A DNA stretch of 5,193 bases from an uncultured Treponema sp. (GTDB taxonomy: Bacteria > Spirochaetota > Spirochaetia > Treponematales > Treponemataceae): positions 1 through 5,193 of the forward strand of contig CAJPPE010000147.1 of NCBI GenBank assembly GCA_905372345.1, in the 5' to 3' direction. Under the pieces are notes generated by a model, which searched no databases, was not told the DNA's origin, and saw only the letters and a list, made by a program, of their open reading frames with translations. The stretch's first letter is position 1, and every line of letters starts with the position of its first letter. Made by a program: the position numbers and the translations under genes. Positions 1-3,286 of this stretch are shown here, one piece after another.

Positions 1-88
1 TCGTTTTTATAATGAAATAAGCGGAGGAGAATTACAGCTTGCCTACATTGCAAAGACTCTTGTTATACGCATGGATTTTTTGGAATAG
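1..88 (+). pseudogene. ABC transporter ATP-binding protein, 3' remnant (partial)
   Basis: Read from base 2, the + strand gives about 28 residues ending at a TAG at 86-88. They contain the ABC signature ISGGELQLAYIAKTLV (bases 17-64), the LSGGQ loop that contacts ATP across the nucleotide-binding-domain dimer. The flavour resembles importers of the FepC/BtuD (iron-siderophore/cobalamin) type, but that is inference. In an intact ATPase the Walker B segment (hydrophobic-DEP) follows about 20 residues after the signature, then the D-loop and switch His. Here the frame reads FLE-stop, followed in frame by Pro-Asn-Arg and a second stop (98-100). The TAG therefore falls about where the Walker B catalytic Glu should be, and about 80-100 C-terminal residues are absent. 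No other frame restores a Walker B. The Walker A half lies outside the window. It converges on the - strand terminator at 123-160. Identity as an ABC ATPase is fairly sure; decay is likely but judged from the tail alone. Confidence 0.65.
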
Positions 89-122
89 CCCAACCGGTAA
101 AATATGGCATGCGGTCCTGCGC

Positions 123-160
123 AAAAAAAATGTGTAATCGGTTTAATTACCGACTACACA
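123..160 (-). terminator. Rho-independent terminator of the SPOR-protein operon
   Basis: Bases 131-142 and 149-160 form a 12-bp stem around a 6-base loop (143-148). Read on the - strand, the stem is followed at once by eight T (130-123). The single imperfect position (137 against 154) is a G-U pair in - strand RNA but an A-C mismatch in + strand RNA, and no T-tract follows on the + strand. The terminator therefore works leftwards. It lies 33 bases past the stop of the SPOR-domain gene. The rest of the gap (89-193) shows no gene. Confidence 0.9.
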
Positions 161-193
161 CTCTAATGACATGGATTTATCAATTAACGGACT

Positions 194-1690
194 TTATTTT
201 CCTTTTTTGAGGAAGGCATCTTTAAAGCCCAGCTGCTTAAAGCGCTCAAGAACAGCACCGATTTCATCAGGTTTCAAAGGTCCTACAAATATGGTATATC
301 TTGTGTTGTTTTTTACAAGCCTTTCTTCCACTACCATAGGATATTTTTTTCCGTATTTTTTTAGAACATCATCGCGGTTGTATTTATCGTCATAGATTAC
401 TATCTGAACATAGGTTTTGCCTTTTTCCAGTTTGCTTGAAACAGGCTTAATCTCATTTACAGGAACTGCGGATTCTTCTTCGGGCTTTTCTTCGGCTGCG
501 GTATATATATCCGAATCGGTTTCTTCATACGTGCCTGAATCTTCGGGTTCTTCGGCCGGTGTCTCTTCAACCGGCGTTTCCTCAACAGGAGCCGGTGTTT
601 CTTCAATAGGAGCAGGATCCTCTTCTTTTTTATCTGCAATAGGCTCATTTTTGGGCGTAACGGAAGCAACTGTTTCAACCTTTTTTTCTTCAGCCGGAGC
701 TTCATCAACAGGTTCTACTACAGGATCTACAACTTCAACGTCTTCTATCTCTTCTTTAGGCTGTTCGGGCTCTTGGGGTTCCGAAATTTCGCTTACAGGA
801 GCAGGGGCATCTTCCGGTTTTGCTGCAGGTTCAATTATAGGGTCTACGGTTACAGGCGGATTTTCCTTTGCCGGTTCCATATAGGTTTCGGTTATGGGAG
901 CTACGGTTTCAGGTGCATACATCAAAGATGAATCTTCAGAAGTTTCATTTGTTTTTACTTCAGGAGCTTCCTCGGGTAAGGCTGTTTCTTCTATGATGGG
1001 TTTGGCAGGTTCGTCTTCAATTTTTTCAATCTCTTTAACAGGTTCTACTTCAGGTTCAGGTTCTTTTACCTCTTCCGCAGGTACTATAGATACCGGTTCT
1101 GTCGGTTCTTCGGCTGCAGGTTCAACTATAGCCTCTACACTAGGAACTTCTTCAACCGGTTCAGGGGGAGTATCGTCAACAGGGTTTTTAATCTCATCAT
1201 ATAGAATTGTATCTCCTGCCGTATTTTCGGATACGGGTTTTGCTTCTTCTTTTTTTAGATTTGCATCCGGCAAATCCGAATGAGATGCTACAAAAAGGGC
1301 AGGGTTGGTATCTAGGTCTTGAGATTCAGGGCCGGCTGCCGAAATGCTTTTACCGTCATCCCCTTCTTCATTTACCGGACTCGGTGTAATGACCCTTATT
1401 CTGATAACCTTTCCCTTAGGAACCTTAAGTTTTTCTCCCAATTCGGGGGATAGGCTGAGTAGAAGACCGGGTATTCCGGAGGGGCCTATAACAACGGCTC
1501 TAGCCTTAATGCTTTTTTCAAGGTTGGTTATTTCCAAAAGGGTGTGTTTAGGAAACATATCGCTTCTGACAAACAAGCCTTCAGCCGGAAAATCGGTAGA
1601 AGAGCCGATGCCTCCATTTCCTTCCCAAACCGCCCATATACATGAAAACGATATAATGAATATCAATGAAAATAAAACTTTTTTGTTCAT
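194..1690 (-). CDS. RlpA-like envelope protein: signal peptide, degenerate double-psi barrel, Pro/Glu linker, C-terminal SPOR domain
   Basis: A 498-residue exported protein. Residues 1-20 are a signal peptide, cut after A20 (CIWA|VW); C17 could instead be a relaxed spirochaetal lipobox Cys. Residues about 37-102 resemble the double-psi beta-barrel of RlpA (FPKHTLLEITNLE, then an IGPSG turn and an LSPELGEKL helix). However, the DRGP-type Asp and the upstream WYG/HG segment of active RlpA lytic transglycosylases are not recognisable, so catalysis is doubtful. Residues about 105-420 are a Pro/Glu/Val/Ala-rich linker, presumably disordered. Residues about 425-495 are a SPOR domain (YVQIVIYDD...RYTIFVGPL), a family that binds denuded septal peptidoglycan. 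The probable role is peptidoglycan association at division or growth sites in the periplasm. It starts 11 bases after the upstream gene's stop, with a good AAGGAG site, so the two are probably one transcript ending at the terminator at 123-160. Domain order matches RlpA; enzymatic function is unproven. Confidence 0.85.
   Translation of the reverse strand: MNKKVLFSLIFIISFSCIWAVWEGNGGIGSSTDFPAEGLFVRSDMFPKHTLLEITNLEKSIKARAVVIGPSGIPGLLLSLSPELGEKLKVPKGKVIRIRVITPSPVNEEGDDGKSISAAGPESQDLDTNPALFVASHSDLPDANLKKEEAKPVSENTAGDTILYDEIKNPVDDTPPEPVEEVPSVEAIVEPAAEEPTEPVSIVPAEEVKEPEPEVEPVKEIEKIEDEPAKPIIEETALPEEAPEVKTNETSEDSSLMYAPETVAPITETYMEPAKENPPVTVDPIIEPAAKPEDAPAPVSEISEPQEPEQPKEEIEDVEVVDPVVEPVDEAPAEEKKVETVASVTPKNEPIADKKEEDPAPIEETPAPVEETPVEETPAEEPEDSGTYEETDSDIYTAAEEKPEEESAVPVNEIKPVSSKLEKGKTYVQIVIYDDKYNRDDVLKKYGKKYPMVVEERLVKNNTRYTIFVGPLKPDEIGAVLERFKQLGFKDAFLKKGK
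206..418 (-). other. SPOR domain coding region
   Basis: Residues 425-495 of the protein at 194-1690. Visible family features are the first strand YVQIVIY, a helix DDVLKKYGKKY, a middle strand PMVVEERLV, the strand RYTIFVGPL with the characteristic GP turn, and a final helix/strand EIGAVLERFKQLGFKDAFLKK. SPOR domains bind glycan strands stripped of stem peptides, which in other bacteria targets proteins to the septum. Confidence 0.85.
431..1378 (-). repeat. Low-complexity Pro/Glu/Val linker coding region
   Basis: Encodes residues about 105-420 of the SPOR protein. Degenerate units recur: IVEPAAEEP at 188-196, IIEPAAKPE at 285-293, VVEPVDEAP at 324-332, and a tight EETPAPVEETPVEETPAEEP run near 363-382. 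The composition suggests a flexible, strongly acidic spacer across the periplasm. The opposite strand stays open for long stretches only because of this composition (Ser/Gly/Thr-rich shadow frames), not because it codes. Confidence 0.7.
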
Positions 1691-1697
1691 AATCCCT

Positions 1698-1703
1698 CTC
1701 CTT
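1698..1703 (-). promoter_or_regulatory. Shine-Dalgarno site overlapping the upstream stop codon
   Basis: On the - strand AAGGAG (1703-1698) lies 7 bases before the ATG at 1690-1688 and shares two bases with the TAA stop (1704-1702) of the preceding gene. This fixes the start of the SPOR gene and suggests that translation of the two genes is coupled. Confidence 0.8.
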
Positions 1704-2202
1704 ATCTCTTGCTGATTGCCTCGAATATTTCTTTTGCTATTTGACCGGCAAGTTTTTCGGCCTTTTTTTCTATGTCTTTTTCTTTTACCTTAGTTATATC
1801 TATAGTTTTTTTATATATTTCTTTTTCTTTTTTACAATTTATTACTCTGATGTTCATCACTTGCCAATCAGGTTCCTTTGACTCGGTTTTTTTGTTAAAT
1901 ATAAGTTCCTTTTCGTATTTCATGTAAAAAATAATCAGATAATTAGGTTCTTCTTCAAAAAAAGATTTTATTTCTGCAAGCGAAATATCTTTTTCCGATT
2001 TTATTTCGCTGATAGGAATGCTGGTAGTAATAAAACCTTCGTCAAAAAACTTGTCAAAAAGATTGTCTTCAAAAATTTCGGTGATATTTTTGCATTTTTC
2101 GTGAGCATCTTTATTTTGAAAGCAAGCAAAGGCTGCCGTATCCGCAAAAGCTAACCCGAAAAAAATGAGAAATAATATACAGCTTATGTATTTTTTTAAC
2201 AT
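1702..2202 (-). CDS. Small secreted protein of unknown function, first gene of the SPOR operon
   Basis: 166 residues; I do not recognise the family. Residues 1-20 form a classic signal peptide (KK, then a hydrophobic ILFLIFFGLAFA core) with an AFA|D cleavage site, so the mature protein should be periplasmic or outer-membrane associated. The mature part is rich in Lys, Glu, Ile and Phe. It has three Cys (C27, C37, C123) that could form a disulfide, a predicted strand NYLIIFYMKYEKE, a strand around WQVMNIRVINC, and an amphipathic C-terminal helix (about 139-164). The alternation of ITEIFEDNLFDKFFDEGF, hydrophobic strands and a final helix faintly recalls periplasmic proteins of the LpoB/CsgG fold, but this is a weak impression. 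The ATG has a GAGGA site 5 bases upstream (2212-2208). It lies 11 bases before the SPOR gene, suggesting a shared envelope-related job. Confidence 0.8.
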   Translation of the reverse strand: MLKKYISCILFLIFFGLAFADTAAFACFQNKDAHEKCKNITEIFEDNLFDKFFDEGFITTSIPISEIKSEKDISLAEIKSFFEEEPNYLIIFYMKYEKELIFNKKTESKEPDWQVMNIRVINCKKEKEIYKKTIDITKVKEKDIEKKAEKLAGQIAKEIFEAISKR

Positions 2203-2271
2203 AATAGTCCTCGTGATAGATTATCGGTATTCCCAAAAAAAGATTAAGAGAATTTAAAAAAGCCGGCGCAG

Positions 2272-2300
2272 GTGAAAAAAATTTAAATAAGTAATATAAT
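2272..2300 (+). promoter_or_regulatory. Sigma-70-type promoter of the glycosidase-like gene
   Basis: A perfect -10 TATAAT (2295-2300) has a -35 candidate GTGAAA (2272-2277; 4 of 6 to TTGACA) at 17-base spacing. Transcription should begin near 2307. That leaves about 47 bases before the preferred ATG at 2354 but only about 8 before the alternative ATG at 2315. Confidence 0.6.
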
Positions 2301-2309
2301 GTAAGTCAG
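2281..2309 (-). promoter_or_regulatory. Possible promoter for the leftward envelope operon
   Basis: On the - strand CTGACT (2309-2304; 4 of 6 to the -35 consensus) and TTAAAT (2286-2281; 4 of 6 to the -10) are separated by 17 bases. Transcription would start near 2274, giving a leader of about 70 bases. It overlaps the rightward promoter, so the two may interfere. A closer GATAAT (2225-2220) has no -35 and would leave almost no leader. Confidence 0.3.
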
Positions 2310-2353
2310 TTTGTATGGAAGAATTTATAACACGTTGCCGGATGGTAAAAGAT

Positions 2354-3268
2354 ATGAAGTTGAAATATAAAGAGTTTTGCCTGTTTTTTTTAAGCTGTAT
2401 TTTTGCAGGTATGCTGTTCGCTCAAGAACAAGGTTCAAAAGTCCGGTTTCAAAACCAAGACTCTATTTTAGGTATTACTATAGATGACTCGTGGTACGAA
2501 ACCGTTAAGCTTGAAGCTGTGGTAAATGCCCTTAAAAATATGAAAACAAAACCCACAGTTCGTATTGTTATGTCTAAGGATGAACCCGTTTCCATGTATA
2601 TTCCTATTTTTGAAAAAATCGGCAAGGTTGCTTACATATTGGCATGTCCCGTGGATTCTTATGACATGAAATCTTACAAAACGGTTTATTCGTATAAAAA
2701 GCGTTTTAAGACGGCATATGAGACCCTTGGAAAATACACCGCTATGTGGGAGATCGGAAACGAAATTAACGGAGAGGATTGGCTCGGCAAAGATCCTAAA
2801 CTGATTGCTGATAAGGTAGCGGCAGCCTATGACTTTATCAAATCAAAGGGGGGAATTACTGTTTTAACCGCTTATGCTTTTGCTCCCGAAATGCAAAAAA
2901 TTGAGATGATTGATTGGCTTAAAACCTATCTTCCTCCCCGCATAAAAAATAATGTAGATTATCTTTTGGTAAGCTATTACGAAGACGATAATGAAGGTTT
3001 TCAGCCTGACTGGTGGAAAATTTTTGCTGTTTTGGAAAATATCTTTCCAAACTCAAAACTGGGTATAGGGGAATGCGGAAGCACTGATGAAAACGCCGAT
3101 GAAAAAACAAAACTTAGCATGATACGCCATTATTATGGTATGCCTAAATATACAAAGAATTTTATAGGAGGTTATTTTTGGTGGTATTGGGTGCAAGACT
3201 GTGTACCGCATGAAAATAATATTTTGTGGAAAGAAATAAATAGTCAAGCTGAAAAAAGGGGCTTTTAA
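2354..3268 (+). CDS. Secreted glycoside hydrolase-like TIM-barrel protein (clan GH-A type)
   Basis: 304 residues from the ATG at 2354; the frame also allows an ATG at 2315 (317 residues). I prefer 2354 because the product then begins MKLKYKEF plus a hydrophobic core and LFA|QEQ, a normal signal peptide, and because 2315 lies almost on the predicted transcription start with no ribosome-binding site. Neither start has a strong one. In numbering from 2315, the mature part has GITIDDSWYE (53-62), WEIGNEING (145-153) with Asn149-Glu150, and LGIGECGS (249-256) with Glu253. It also has an aromatic strand GGYFWWYWVQD (285-295). An Asn-Glu pair at the end of strand 4 and a Glu at strand 7 are the acid/base and nucleophile arrangement of clan GH-A retaining glycosidases (GH5, GH39, GH53 and relatives). 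The family and substrate cannot be told. It is a lone gene with its own promoter, and its last codons lie inside a terminator palindrome. Function is inferred from motifs. Confidence 0.75.
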   Translation: MKLKYKEFCLFFLSCIFAGMLFAQEQGSKVRFQNQDSILGITIDDSWYETVKLEAVVNALKNMKTKPTVRIVMSKDEPVSMYIPIFEKIGKVAYILACPVDSYDMKSYKTVYSYKKRFKTAYETLGKYTAMWEIGNEINGEDWLGKDPKLIADKVAAAYDFIKSKGGITVLTAYAFAPEMQKIEMIDWLKTYLPPRIKNNVDYLLVSYYEDDNEGFQPDWWKIFAVLENIFPNSKLGIGECGSTDENADEKTKLSMIRHYYGMPKYTKNFIGGYFWWYWVQDCVPHENNILWKEINSQAEKRGF

Positions 3269-3277
3269 AAGCCCCTT
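3252..3277 (-). terminator. Intrinsic terminator between convergent genes, overlapping the hydrolase stop codon
   Basis: Bases 3256-3277 are a perfect 22-bp palindrome (AAGGGGCTTTT and its reverse complement). On the - strand the G/C stem runs straight into six T (3257-3252), ten bases past the pntB stop. This is a textbook terminator for pntB. On the + strand the stem is followed only by TTAAAATTTTG, so rightward termination would be weaker. The hydrolase TAA (3266-3268) sits at the palindrome centre, and its last residues KRGF are encoded by the left arm. Confidence 0.85.
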
Positions 3278-3286
3278 AAAATTTTG

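Noticed and set aside
417..1283. Long Ser/Gly/Thr-rich open frames on the + strand (417-884 and 894-1283).
   Set aside because: They lie opposite the Pro/Glu linker of the SPOR gene and are low-complexity mirror images of it, without ribosome-binding sites or signal peptides.
1344..1715. 123-residue + strand open frame.
   Set aside because: It is antisense to the well-supported N-terminal half of the SPOR gene and crosses its start, and it shows no recognisable domain.
2220..2225. GATAAT on the - strand as a -10 box for the envelope operon.
   Set aside because: No -35 lies at a normal distance, and transcription would begin almost on the Shine-Dalgarno site.
2315..2353. ATG at 2315 as the start of the hydrolase.
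   Set aside because: It would put 13 charged residues before the signal peptide, has no ribosome-binding site, and lies about 8 bases from the predicted transcription start. It is kept only as an alternative.
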